From positions 623,001 to 687,000 of the forward strand of contig JANEYF010000382.1 of NCBI GenBank assembly GCA_029963845.1: a DNA stretch of 64,000 bases. Direction: 5' to 3'. Source of the DNA: Rhamnusium bicolor (lineage: Eukaryota; Arthropoda; Insecta; Coleoptera; Cerambycidae). The position numbers and the translations under genes were made by a program. Shown here piece after piece: positions 44,359-55,175 of the stretch (positions within the stretch are counted from its first letter, which is position 1; every line of letters begins with the position of its first letter). The notes under the pieces were generated by a model, which saw only the letters and a program-made list of their open reading frames with translations, was not told the DNA's origin and did not search any database.

Positions 44359-46317
44359 CATTTTGGTACATAATGAATAACCCACCCCCTATCATCGTTA
44401 TTATTGCCTATAGAAAAAAAAGTTTTAAATAAAAGTTGTGTGGTTATGACTGAATTTGGTTAAAATGCTATCAAAAGTACAGTAGTTTTTTTTTAAATGG
44501 GATACCCTGCATATTATTAAATTTTTGGAATGATCCTTTGTTCCTGATTTCAAAAATATACCATAAGTTACCCCCTGCCTTATACCGTTTTTCAGTTATT
44601 AAACGTCGAATATCTTAGTTAAACTAGTTACTGTAATATGGAAAAGTTAACATTATTAAAGTTAACAATGAAAATGACAATTATTATGTTTGATAATTCA
44701 CATTTCTTTAATGAGGTAATCAAAATGGTTTCCAGTGAGGAAGAAAGAAACTAAATATTTATACAAAATAGATAACAAAGATTTATTTAGAAAATTTAAA
44801 TATAAATAAATGATAACTCATAAAAGATGTTCGATGGGTCCACCATTATTGTCAATGCATAATTGATAACGTCTTCTTATAATTATAATTGCACCGGAAA
44901 TGGCTTCATTATTTACATTCAGATTGTTTATTTCAATTCGAATCCTGTCTTTAATGACTTGAATACTATTATTATTATTATTATTGATAGTGTCTTTTAG
45001 AAATCTCAAAAAAAATTAATCCATAGGGATCAAATCCGGACTGTTAGGTGGCCATTTAATAGGTCCATTATTCCCTATCCATATTGGGAATACATTATTC
45101 AAATACAATGCGAAGTTGCCCCATCCTGCATCCAAATCATATCATCAAGTTCGGCTTCCGGAAAATTCAGCAAAAGAATATTTTCTGCTTCTAGGATAAT
45201 TATTTCCAGATTGGTAACTCCAGTTAAACTTTAATCATAAAATATAGGCCCAACAATTTTGTTTCTGAAAATTCCAAACCAAACGCTAACAATTTTTCTT
45301 CCTGATTTGTTTAACCAATCTTATTTTGTTGTTTTGTTGTTGTTTTCTCACGTCCTTCGATTTTTCCTATTAAAAACTCCTGCCGTAGAAAAGGATGATT
45401 CATCAGTCCATAATATTTTAATAAAAACATCGGGATCCTCATCCAACTTTTGAATCATCTGGCGGCAAAAGTCCAGCCTTTTCCTTTTATGAGCCTCTGT
45501 TAAAACTTGTACGGGTAAAATTTTATATGGGCTGTAGCTGTTATTTTTTAACGTACGTTGGATTTTGGAATAACTTTTACCTAATTGATCGACTACATTA
45601 TTTATACTACATTCAGAATTTTTTAAAAAATAATACAATGTTTCAAAAAAAGTCTATTCGCAAATAAATATGGATGGGCTTACCTTCGAAATGAAGCAGT
45701 ATATCTAACCGTTTTTCCTAGTTTGCTTGAACTACACGCTTTTTTCTACTAAAACTGGAGGTATTATTCACCTTTGGGTAAATATTTGACTGTATTTTCT
45801 GATGGTGTTGGACGATTTGGATACAATACCCTATATGCTCTTTTTGCTGCCCGTTTATTTTTGTTAATTTGTATATAACAAGTAAATATTTGGACTTTTT
45901 CTTTCTCACTGTAAATCATTTTGATTATTTCATTAAAGAAATTCATTTATCAAACATAATGGTTGTCATTTTCATAGCACACTTTATTAATGTTAACTTT
46001 CCCATATTTACAGTAACTAGTTTAACTAAGATATTCGACGTTTAATAACTCAAAAACGGTATATGGTAGGGGTAACATTATAGTATATTTTTGAAATCAG
46101 GAACAAAGGATCATTCCAAAAATTTAATAATATACAGGGTATCCCATTTAAAAAAAAGTATACCATTTTTTGTATCCCCTGAAATCTGCACGCTACTGTA
46201 CTTTTGATAGCATTTTAACAAAATTCAGTCATAACCACACAACTTTTATTTAAAACTTTTTTTCTATAGGCAATAATAACGATGATAAGGGGTGAGTAAC
46301 TTACAATGAATAACCCG
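44359..46317 (-). mobile_element. long-TIR mariner-like element (MLE-H)
   Basis: Flanked by TA (44,357-44,358; 46,318-46,319), with inverted repeats of about 390-430 bp. The outer right end, read inward, is CGGGTTATTCATTGTAAGTT and then CACCCCTTATCATCG; the left end is partly rearranged. Each repeat has an inner reversed motif (ATACCCTGCA at 44,502; TACAGGGTAT at 46,133). The repeats include the transposase start codon region. MLE-I at 51.3 kb is the same family. Confidence 0.85.
44818..45919 (-). pseudogene. mariner-like transposase of MLE-H
   Basis: The ATG at 45,917-45,919 begins MIYSEKEKVQIFTCYIQINK, then the helix-turn-helix AKRAYRVLYPNRPTPSEN. The centre holds QLGKSYSKIQRTLKNNSYS, and ILWTDESSFSTAGVFNRKN gives the first Asp. 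The second Asp region is scrambled near 45,140. NNGPIKWPPNSPDLIPMD gives the third, immediately followed by TAA (near 45,018) where the family has Phe. Downstream similarity continues to YQLCIDNNGGPIEHLL, so the TAA is a premature stop. MLE-I shares it. Confidence 0.82.
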
Positions 46318-46319
46318 TA

Positions 46320-46919
46320 CTTGTAAAACTGCTCGTGTTTCCAATGAGACGTATCCCGGCAGAATGTATGCCACTAATGCGTAATAGATCTGGTGCAGAA
46401 ATTCACAGATTAGGCGTGTTTTTACTCAGAATGATATTTGCTTTAGAAAGGTGACTAGTTTGGAAATGAACACATTGTATATTAGATACTAGAATTTTTC
46501 CGTATAGAAAGATTGTACGATTTGTCATCAACCTCAGCCACTGTTGCTATTCAAGAAAGAGAGGCCCCATTTCGAATTTTTGATATGGGAGCAAAAATCC
46601 TAGCTACGCCACTGTACATCAGTTATGTAGGAAACCTAGAAATCTGCAACTGACGCGACCTAATACCGATAGGAAATATCTGCTACTATAATCTGCGAAA
46701 TCTATATTGTGACGAGACGTGCGGAGCAAGACGCGACATGTGGGCGGGAAATGTATAACACATGACATCTTCCGTTTTTACACCGCTTAAATTAAAGCGA
46801 GAACGATGATTATTGTTTTTGCTGGCACGCGACCGAGGCGGAGTTTCGCTTACATTCTGTGATACTTCAGAGCCGCACTTAATTTTGTTACCAAATCATT
46901 CTAGTAGTGCTGATATATT
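46320..46919. other. intergenic with one hAT terminus
   Basis: The end CAAAAATCCTAGCTACGCCACTG finishes at 46,614. Its reverse, CAGTGGCGTAGCTAGGATTT, is a classic hAT terminal sequence. No partner end is found in the window. No gene is supported. Confidence 0.45.
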
Positions 46920-47205
46920 TTAAGTATAATATTATGAGATAAATAATAATTATTTAATATCTATTTATTTGCTGGCGTGTTTTTGAAAATATTTGAAGAA
47001 GGTTATCGTGTTGAAGTGAGTTGTGAATAGTATAATATGAGTAATAATTATTATCTGTTAATTTGCTGGTGTGTTTTTGAAAATAATTTAAGAAGATTTT
47101 CGTGTTGCAGTGAGTTGTGTAATAGTGTAATATAAGTAATAATTATTTCATATCTGTTTATTTCCTGGTGTGTTTTTGAAAATAATTTAAGAAGATGTAA
47201 AAATA
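46920..47205. repeat. tandem repeat, about 95-99 bp, three copies
   Basis: The unit contains GCTGGCGTGTTTTTGAAAAT and GTGTTGAAGTGAGTTGTG. Anchors fall at 46,971, 47,065 and 47,164, giving periods of 94 and 99 bp. The third unit is partial. Confidence 0.8.
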
Positions 47206-47358
47206 TTTCGACCGTGGGAGGCCTCTACGGCTTCATCTTACTGTGTGTGAAAATGAAAGTGATAGTGATTACAGTGATAAAGAAAATCAAAGTTCATTAG
47301 TGGGTGAGAAGGGCGAGGAATCAGAGGAATATGCGATGTGTGGTGAGGTAAAGTGAAG
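47206..47358 (+). other. coding-like acidic island
   Basis: Directly after the tandem repeat a frame reads RPLRLHLTVCENESDSDYSD and KENQSSLVGEKGEESEEYAM, then a stop. The Ser/Asp/Glu-rich composition looks like the disordered N-terminus of a transposase or regulatory protein. No start codon or splice site is certain and I cannot assign a family. The next 390 bp (to 47,750) hold nothing recognisable. Confidence 0.3.
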
Positions 47359-47839
47359 TGATGTGAAGAAGTGAATTTTGTGATATCAACTGTATTATTT
47401 ATTTCCGTTTTTGTGCTTTCATAATTTAGTGCTTGAGAAAATTTCTTTTTCAAGATGTTATTATTTATTAATAATAACTTTAATAATAGAATTTATTTTT
47501 TGTTTATTTATTGAGAAATATATTTGTTTCTGTTACTATTTTGAGAGTATATTTTTTGTTTTTATTTTGTTTTTAAAGGTTTCTTGTTACTTTTTTAACT
47601 AATTTCTTTATTCTATACTAATATTCCATACCCATCCTTTCCTGGCAAAAAAATGCTCATACCTCCTCGCGGTTCTTGCTGAATAGTAACAATTTATATT
47701 AAGCGGTCAATATCGGTTGTGCTTACTATACCTATTAATTTTGTAAAATACACTGGCGGTTTTTATATAGGGTCATTTGGTCAATGACCTCCCACATACA
47801 AATAAAAAAATAGAGCTATTCATTTTCTAAAGTTTAAAA

Positions 47840-47843
<4 letters not shown>

Positions 47844-47930
<87 letters not shown>
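47844..47930. repeat. (AT)n microsatellite
   Basis: About 43 uninterrupted AT units inside hAT copy 2, at the position of a short AT stretch in copy 1, so it expanded after insertion. Confidence 0.95.
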
Positions 47931-47933
<3 letters not shown>

Positions 47934-48358
47934 ACATTCTTAAAAAATATATTAAAGTTTCTTGTTCATTCTATGCACAATACTATTCAAATATCTAGAT
48001 CGTAGGATTTCATATTCATTACATTATTCATTTATAGAATTTAAAAAATCTTGGGTCAATCCACAACTTGTCCTTACGGAAAGAATTTACAACGAATTAA
48101 AGTGAAATAGACTTATGCGCGAATCGTCAGAAAGCAAAAGAGACAGAAAACACTGGTGGGGACAATATCCCTGACACATTTTACGTAAACAATAACGCAC
48201 GAAGTTCAGTAAAGCAGTCTTAATGCTGACTAGGTACGCGTTGGTCGGTAAATTCTGTCTCGTTGTTTTTAATGTTTTTATTTGTGAACAGTTTATTAGT
48301 AAATCTCTACTTGTCGTGAAATTAAGTAAAACAGTGTTTTTGGTGTTTACTATTAAAT

Positions 48359-49754
48359 ATGAGTGTTGTACGAAATATATTAAAACTGAAAGATGGACAT
48401 AATAAAGTACAAGTAGTTTTTGTGTTCAGATACGTTTTAGACGGTGTTGTATGTGAGAGATTTTGGAAATTTATTCAGCCTCAAGGAACGACATCGCAGC
48501 ATTTGACAGACGTAATTTTAAAAGAGTTAGAATATCTGAAAATTAATGAAAGTCTTGAAAAATTGATAGCACAAAGTTTCGATGGAGCATAAGTAATGAG
48601 TGGTGCTTTTGGAGGTGTACAAGCCAAAATTAAAAAAGTTATCCTTCAGCAAATTTTATTCGCTGTTACGCTCATCAACTAAATTTAATTTTACAAAAAG
48701 CATCAAATCAGGATAAAAGCATAACATTTTTTTTGCTAATTTACATAGCTTTTCTTCATTCTTTGGAAAATCGCCAAAAAGAACAGCCGTGTTAGATAAT
48801 GTTGTTAAGGTGAGATTACCTAAAGCGGCACCAACACGATGGAATTTTAATACAAAGTGCTTAGAGACTGTTTATACCTATCGAACAGAATTATTGGATT
48901 GTTTAGAAAAAATAATTGATAATGAATCAGAAAACAACACTCTAAACCAAGCTATTGGTTTAAAAAACTACTTACAAAATGAACATTTTCTTTACTGGTT
49001 AAATTTTTTCATTTAGTTATGCCTCATTGTGATATATTGTTCAATCAATTACAAAAATGTAATATCGATGTCATAACAGTAAATAAGTGTATTGGCGTTT
49101 TTAATAGTAAAATTGAAGACATCAGAAATAAAATTTTGATTAACTATTTGGAGGAGACATCCATGCATTCTGCCCAGAGATGTAAAACGGAAGAATCAAA
49201 AAGGAGAATTTCATTAGAAGTTTGTGATATAATTACATCTGAGATCAAAAACAGGTTTGGCTTCAGTAATCATTTAGCAGTGTCTCAGTTATTTCACGCA
49301 GATCGATTTAAAGATTATAAAAAAAAGCTTTCCTCAAGACATGTTTAAATTAGTTAAAACGGAGTATCCAGTCATAAATCATTTGAAACTTAAAACTGAA
49401 TTAGAAGTATTATACAGTCGAGAAGATTTTTCCAATAGTGAAGGTGCAGTTGCTTTGTTACAGCTTTTTATTAACAATAATTTGTGCAATACTTTTTCTG
49501 AAAGTGTCAAACTGTTAAAAATCTTGTGTACTCTCTCTATGACTACCGTCGAAAGTGAACGTTGTTTTTCCACCTTAAAAAGAATAAAGACATTTTTAAG
49601 AAATACCATGCGTCAGGAAAGGTTATCTTCTTTAGCTATGCTTACCATAGAAAGGGCATTAATAAAGAAGATAAAAGACTTTAATGAAAGAGCAATTGAC
49701 CACTTTGCATCTCAAAAAGACCGGAAGATCGACTTGGAATTTAAATCACTTTAA
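48359..49754 (+). pseudogene. hAT transposase, copy 2
   Basis: The frame starts in the catalytic region with GHNKVQVVFVFRYVLDGVVC and EKLIAQSFDGA, where a TAA (near 48,590) replaces the Ser of the usual DGASVMSG block. Frameshifted remnants RCYAHQLNL follow. Then come APTRWNFNTKCLETVYTYRT, CDILFNQLQKCNIDVITVNK and the dimerisation region LCTLSMTTVESERCFSTLKR. The A8-run frameshift near 49,320 is identical to copy 1. The N-terminal zinc finger is missing, so the family amplified in trans. Confidence 0.85.
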
Positions 49755-49829
49755 AAGGTAGGTAATATAGTAAACTTTTCTAATTGACCTCCCTATCTCT
49801 TGACCCACAAACCGCCACTGGTAAAATAC

Positions 49830-50783
49830 ACCATATATTTTATACTTGATTGAATAGTTATTTTTAAGAAGTACCTAGTTATTTTAAGTTCAGATTAAGA
49901 AGTACCTAGGTATCTACTAAACTCAAAGGGGTGGCTGTATTGTTTATAATATAATATGCCATTGAGTATCTCAGTCAACCTTGTATTGCAAAAACACGGG
50001 AGCAGATTAACTATATCGAACATTAAACATAGAAAACAATTAATTTATACAAGTTCTTATAACTTTGGCTGACTTCCATATCGTTAAAATCGTTTTTCTA
50101 AGGTACCCTTGAAAAGGGCACGTGAGGTGACCGCAATGGCCAAGACCAGCCGCAACCCTGCAAGCATTGGCGTATAGCGTATTGCAGAGTGGAGGAGCGG
50201 TCAGTAATAATTTATGTTCATGAGATTCTTGGTTATACGCCCCGCATTGTTTATGTGCTACTTTTACACGCGATCAAAACTATACACCTATATTTAGTTC
50301 CTAGATTACAGACTTAACAACTAGACAAGTAATTAAAGGGTGGCAGTGATTAAACGTTTATTCCAGGAAGAATATCGCAAAGCTTGAACTCTCTATACTG
50401 TGTGTCAGAAAAAACAGCAGTAAATGTTATCTGTTATAACCAACCAAAGGCAAAAAGTTATATGTATTGTTTCTTAATGACAAATTGTATTATATTTTTA
50501 TTTATAAAGTTAACGGTTAAAAATGAAAATCAGTATCCACAAGCACAACTACTCTGGCAAGACATAAGATAACTTACTGAAGCGGAATTTTATCAAATAC
50601 TTGACGCTTCTGCTGGACCCTGGGGGCAAACCACGGTGGTAGTTTAGTGTACATCATCGTGGACTCGCAGAGGCCAGTGGAAATCAGTCGATTGAACTCA
50701 ATAGAAATCAGTAGTCAGTGGAAGTCGGTGGTAGTTAGTAGTAATATTTTGTCAGTTGAAAAATTAAGTTAATTTTAGCTGTT
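49830..50783. other. intergenic; a GC-rich patch at 50.10-50.21 kb
   Basis: No gene is recognised. About 110 bp near 50,105-50,210 (GAGGTGACCGCAATGGCCAA and following) is unusually GC-rich, like the island at 2.5 kb, and may be a TE fragment or an exon. Confidence 0.35.
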
Positions 50784-51245
50784 TTAATGACAGAAAATAA
50801 AGTCTTTTAACCAAAAGTAACGGCAATGAGGGGAATGAAAATCTACAGAATGTTCTCTTACACTAAAAATCATTGTCGTTTTAACTTTATTCAGGACTAA
50901 CTTATCGTTTAAAAACCAGTCCTCCACTATGCCTAAAGTTATACAAGCTTTGGACAACAGAACAGGGGCATCTTTATGGGCGTGGACCAGTGTCATATGT
51001 AAAAAGGATGAATTTTGCAAAAGCAGTACTACTTAGTAACCCATTGATATAAATAACAAATAGTATTAGGCCCAGAACAGAACCTTGATGTACATTAAAT
51101 TTAATAATTAGTAAATATGAATTGAGCACTAGGTTGGTGAGATACGAAAAGATTAAATTTTTTCTACTTTCGGAAATTTTACAAATGCTTAATTTACTTC
51201 CAAAATTATTTGCGACACACAATCGAAAGCTATAAAGTCCAGAAA
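50784..51245 (-). pseudogene. LINE reverse transcriptase fragment
   Basis: The minus strand reads HQGSVLGLILFVIYINGLL, corresponding to the GVPQGSVLGPILFLIYINDL box, then a damaged FADD box (FILFTYDTG). A second frame has ACITLGIVEDWFLNDKLVLN and KVKTTMIFS, the motif after the active site. The clade is jockey/CR1-like. The right edge coincides with the left end of MLE-I (51,257), which probably inserted into it. Confidence 0.65.
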
Positions 51246-51611
51246 TAGAACTTGTACAGGGTTATTCATTATAAATTACCCACCCCTTATCATCGATATT
51301 ATTGCATACAGAAAAAAAGTTTTGAATAAAAGTTGTGTGGTTATGAATGAATTTTGTTAAAATGCTATCAAAAGTACAATAGCGTGCAGATTTTGGGGAT
51401 ACAAAAAAAATAATATATTTTTTTTAAATGGGATACCCTGTATATTATTAAATTTTTGGAATGATCCTTTGTTCCTGATTTCAAAAATATACTACATGTT
51501 ACCCCTACCATATACCTTTTTCGAGTTATTAAACGTCGAATATCTTAGTGAAACTAGTTGCTGTAAATATGGAACAGTTAACATTATTAAAGTGAGCGAT
51601 GAAAATGACAA

Positions 51612-51851
51612 TTATTTATGTTTGATAAGTGACATTTCTTTATTTAAATAATCAAAATGGCTTACAGTGAGGAAGAAAAAAACCAAATATTTATACAAAA
51701 TAGATAACAAAAATTTATTTAGGAAATTTAAATATAAGTAAATGATAGCCCATAAAAGTTGTTCGATGTGTCCACCATTATTGTCAATACATAATTGATA
51801 ACGTCTTCTTATATTTATAATTGCACCGGAAATGTCCATCATTCACATTCA
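51612..51851 (-). pseudogene. MLE-I transposase C-terminal end (3' of LINE insertion)
   Basis: The frame has ISGAIINIRRRYQLCIDNNG followed by GHIEQLL, the C-terminus of the family, matching MLE-H. It continues on the far side of the LINE at 54,133-54,306. Confidence 0.8.
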
Positions 51852-51852
51852 A

Positions 51853-53466
51853 ACTTTTTCTCGAGTGTATATTCTGCCTCGGATCCAAGTCACACAAACG
51901 ATAACATCTTACACCCATCCGAATTGATAAATATCGACTGTATCACGGAAAATGAGATCCTTGAAGCAATAAAAAAATTGAAAAATAAAATGACAGCCGG
52001 TATTGATGGTGTTCCCAGTTTTGTAGTTAGAGACTGTGCTGCAGTGTTTGTAACTCCGCTGCGTATTATTTTTAACATGATCATCACTGCGTCCAAGTTT
52101 CCGGATATCTGGAAAATCTCCAAAATATGTCCTATTTTAAAAACTGGCGATCCATCGTCTATATTCAATTACAGACCCATTGCCATTTTATGCAATTTTG
52201 CGAAAGCACTGGAAATAATTTTGTATAGTCATATTTACAGTACAATAAAACCGTCCATATCACTCATGCAACACGGATTCATGGCACAAAGATCCACGAT
52301 AACAAATCTTGCCCGTATTACCCAATTTATCTGTGACAACTTGGATGCAGGGGAGCAGGTGAATGTCATATATACGGATATCCAAAAGGCCTTCGATCAG
52401 ATAGATCACTATTTGTTACTATCCAAGTTAAAAGCTTTTGGATTTTCGGATACGTTAATCTTGCTTTTCACATCTTACTTGTTTTCAAGAAAGCAATTTG
52501 TGGAACACGGCGGTCACAGATCTCTAAATTATACAGCAACGTCAGGCGTCCCTCAAGGGTCCAACCTGGGGCTCCTGTTGTTTCTGATTTTCATAAATGA
52601 CATAACATCAGTAATTAATTGTCAGTATCTACTTTTTGCCGATGATCTAAAAATTTTTATGAAAATAGTTAGTCTGAATGACTGTATTTACTTACAAACA
52701 GAAATAAATAACGTTTCTATGTGGTGTGCCAATAACTTTCTTAAGTTAAACATCTCCAAATGCAAAATCATGACCTTTACTCGTAAGCAAAATTCTATAC
52801 AATTTGATTATACCATAAACAATTTTCCACTCGAGCGTTGTTTGGAATTTAAAGATCTCGGTGTGATTTTTGACTATAAACTTAGTTTCTCTAGTCATAT
52901 TAACCAGATGACAAAGTCAGCTTCTAAGTTGCTAGGATTTTTTGTCAGAAACTGGAGATGTTTCTCGAGGGTTGAAAGTTTGAAAATATTATATTTCACA
53001 TACATTAGATCCAAGCTGGAATATGCCGCTCTAATATGGTATCCTATATACCAAAATTTGATTTTATTAACGGAATCTGTCCAAAGAAAATTTGTAAAAT
53101 TCATGTTTTTTAAAACTACTGGTTTTTATCCACAACGAGGCACTGATAACAAACTCCTATTAGATATGTTTAATATGATTTTACTAAGTGAAAGAAGGAA
53201 CTGTATTGCTCTTTCATTTCTGTACAATCTAGTACATAACAATATCGACTGTCCATCCCTTGTTAATAAGCTTTACTTTTTTTGTTCCTCGATTACATTC
53301 TCGTGAAAACGATTATTTTTATTGCCCATTTAGTCGTACCAACCTTATGTGTAAATCACCAATGTTTAGTATGTGTAAGTTATTCAATTCAATTTCCGGA
53401 CTTTGCGATATTAATCACGACAGTTTAAATAGTGTAATTGCCTTATATCTAAGAAACAACCCATAA
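51853..53466 (+). pseudogene. LINE reverse transcriptase (ORF2, C-terminal two thirds)
   Basis: A 470-codon open stretch contains the RT domains in order: KLKNKMTAGIDGVPSFVVRD, WKISKICPILKTGDPSSIFN, FNYRPIAIL, MQHGFMAQRSTITNL, IYTDIQKAFDQIDHYLLLSK (first catalytic Asp), SGVPQGSNLGLLLFLIFIND, YLLFADDLKIF (catalytic Asp pair) and FKDLGVIFDYKLSFSSHI. A one-base slip in the T run near 53,280 ends the main frame. The continuation FVPRLHSRENDYFYCPFSRT leads to the true stop TAA at 53,464. The endonuclease is missing. The catalytic residues are intact and only one frameshift is seen, so the insertion is fairly young. Confidence 0.88.
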
Positions 53467-53640
53467 AATTCTTATACTTACTGTGCGCGTCCTGACATCA
53501 TCCGTTTCTCCTGTTATTTTATTTGTTTTATTTTATTATTATTTTTTATTTTATATGTTTATATCTGTATGGCCTCATGAGCGGATTACTGCTTTTAAAA
53601 TCTATTAAGTATTTTCTTTGTAATATTTCGAATACATATG

Positions 53641-54020
53641 GTGTACAAGTATTATGGCCATGTTCACTTTAATTGTAGTTCCATGTTTATTTCATAATTT
53701 TATACTCACTATAGTATTTTAATGTTTTCTTATATTTTTGTTTTGTAATTTATGTTATTTCACAATCTTAGACTCACTTATGTATATTAATGTTTCTCCG
53801 TATTTTTGATTTTTTTACTTTTGTTACACTAACGGTGTACAATTATTGTAGTCAAGTTCACTTTATTTATAATTCCATGTTCAATTCATAATTTTATGCT
53901 CACTACAGTATTTTAATGTCTTCTCATATTTTTTTTTATAATTTATATTATTTCATAATTTTAGACTCACTTATATATTTTAATGTTTCCCTGTATTTTT
54001 GTATTTTTTTTGTAATTTTG
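53641..54020 (+). repeat. 194-bp tandem duplication in LINE 3' UTR
   Basis: Units start at 53,641 and 53,835 (GTGTACAAGTATTATGGCCA and GTGTACAATTATTGTAGTCA). Each is made of two similar halves containing TTTCATAATTTTATACTCAC-like and ATTTTAATGTTTTC-like words, so the array derives from a shorter unit of about 80-100 bp. Confidence 0.75.
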
Positions 54021-54132
54021 TTACTTTTATAAGTTTTACTCTCATGTTCTCTGTAACTATCTTTATGTTTCCTGTAATTGGGTATTCACCTGTTGGAAAT
54101 AAATGCATTATTTATTTATTTATTTATTTATA

Positions 54133-54306
54133 GATTGTTTATTTCAAGTGGAATCCTATCTTTAATGACTTGAATACTATGATTATTATTATTATTGACA
54201 ATGTCTTTTAGAAATCCCCAAAAAAATTAATCCATAGGGGTCAAATCCGGACTGTTAGATGGCCATTTAATAGGTCCATTATTTCCTATCCATATTGGAA
54301 ATACAT
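54133..54306 (-). pseudogene. MLE-I transposase, third-Asp region (5' of LINE insertion)
   Basis: The frame FPIWIGNNGPIKWPSNSPDL is followed by TPMD and a TAA (near 54,229), the same stop as in MLE-H. Downstream residues FFWGFLKDIV are still readable. At about 54,306 the MLE sequence changes abruptly to a hAT N-terminus that stays in frame. Confidence 0.78.
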
Positions 54307-54600
54307 TATATAAATGATCTCGAACGTGATCTTTGCAATCACGTTTATCGCAGCACATCAGGTCTGTCTCGCACACCTTACAAATTATTATAACATCATT
54401 GTAGAGTAAATCCGGGAATTCACTAATAAATTTATTCACTTTGTCAGCGTATGGCTGTTTTTACCCTTGGGCAGGTCTGACATACTTTATTATTAAATTA
54501 ATATCAAGAATAAAATACAACAAACAAAATTATCAACAATACAACGGAAAGGAATAAATTACGTTGTACACACCAAGAGGCATTACAATAGACTAATATC
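54307..54600 (-). pseudogene. hAT N-terminal fragment (CGGBP1-like), second copy
   Basis: Read on the minus strand this matches 24,440-24,720: the leader around TTGATATTAATTTAATAATA, then an ATG at 54,481-54,483 with MSDLPKGK, a stop and frameshift, then NKFISEFPDLLYNDVIIICK and VCETDLMCCDKRDCKDHVRD. The Cys/His pattern (CxxC, CxxxxCxxH) is a BED-like zinc finger better preserved than in the other copy. It ends abruptly at the MLE-I junction. Confidence 0.72.
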
Positions 54601-55173
54601 AAATATTAGTCTTTGCTAAAATAGTAAACAAGTGTCGCTTACGTATTTGAGTATTTCTCTATCTGGCACCACCCTCGACTTGCGGACCGATTTGCCAACT
54701 GTAATTATAATTCACGGTGACAGTTATATGTATATTGTTTCATCATTCAAGCCTACTAGACCAAAGAATTGTAATTATTTTGGCAATAAGTCGATAACGA
54801 CGGCGAAACATTTCGACTTGACCTTAGAAACCCGTATAAACCCATTTACATACACCTAATTTAAATTTAGTATGTGCACACTTTCAGGTAAAGTTTGTTT
54901 CAAACTTATTTGCAACATAAAGAATGTCGGCTTCTTTGAGTGTGTTAAACAAATCAAAGACGCCGACGTTTTTTATGTTGCAAATAAGTTTAAAATAAAT
55001 TGTGCCTAACCTAGTATTATTCTAAATTTGAGAGTTCTGGTTTAACTAATGTAGTAGATAAATATGATTTCTAAAAACAAGACTGTTTTTAAATACTCCA
55101 TAAATGGCTTTTAAACTTTTGAACTCGCTTTTGGGGAATGCATCCGAATTTTGTGAGATACATTGTACACCTA
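54601..55173. other. intergenic with a strong hairpin
   Basis: No gene. At 54,902-54,995 AAACTTATTTGCAACATAAA, then a GTCGGC block, pairs with GCCGAC, a T-rich run and TTATGTTGCAAATAAGTTT, around a loop of about 25 bp. It may be a small foldback element. Confidence 0.5.
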
Positions 55174-55175
55174 TA

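Larger units (their letters stand above)
47751..49820 (+). mobile_element. internally deleted hAT, copy 2
   Basis: The 8-bp duplication GTAAAATA (47,743-47,750; 49,821-49,828) and ends CACTGGCGGTT / AACCGCCACTG define the element. It matches copy 1 (34,885-36,656) over most of its length but keeps about 295 bp lost there. It also has a long (AT)n expansion at 47,844-47,930 where copy 1 has only a short AT run. Confidence 0.9.
51852..54132 (+). mobile_element. CR1/jockey-like LINE, 5'-truncated, inserted in MLE-I
   Basis: The insertion interrupts the MLE-I transposase with essentially no target duplication. The 3' end is a (TATT)n tail at 54,105-54,132 after AATAAATGCATTATTTATTT, as in CR1-type LINEs. 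The copy contains the reverse transcriptase but no endonuclease. Its 3' UTR contains a tandem duplication of about 194 bp. Confidence 0.85.
51257..54306 (-). mobile_element. mariner-like element MLE-I, split by a LINE; right end replaced
   Basis: The left end reads CAGGGTTATTCATTATAAAT after TA (51,255-51,256) and the left TIR matches MLE-H closely. Similarity to MLE-H runs to 51,851, stops for a 2.28-kb LINE, and resumes at 54,133 exactly where it left off. It ends at about 54,306, where a hAT fragment begins. The right TIR and 5' half of the transposase are absent. Confidence 0.82.
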
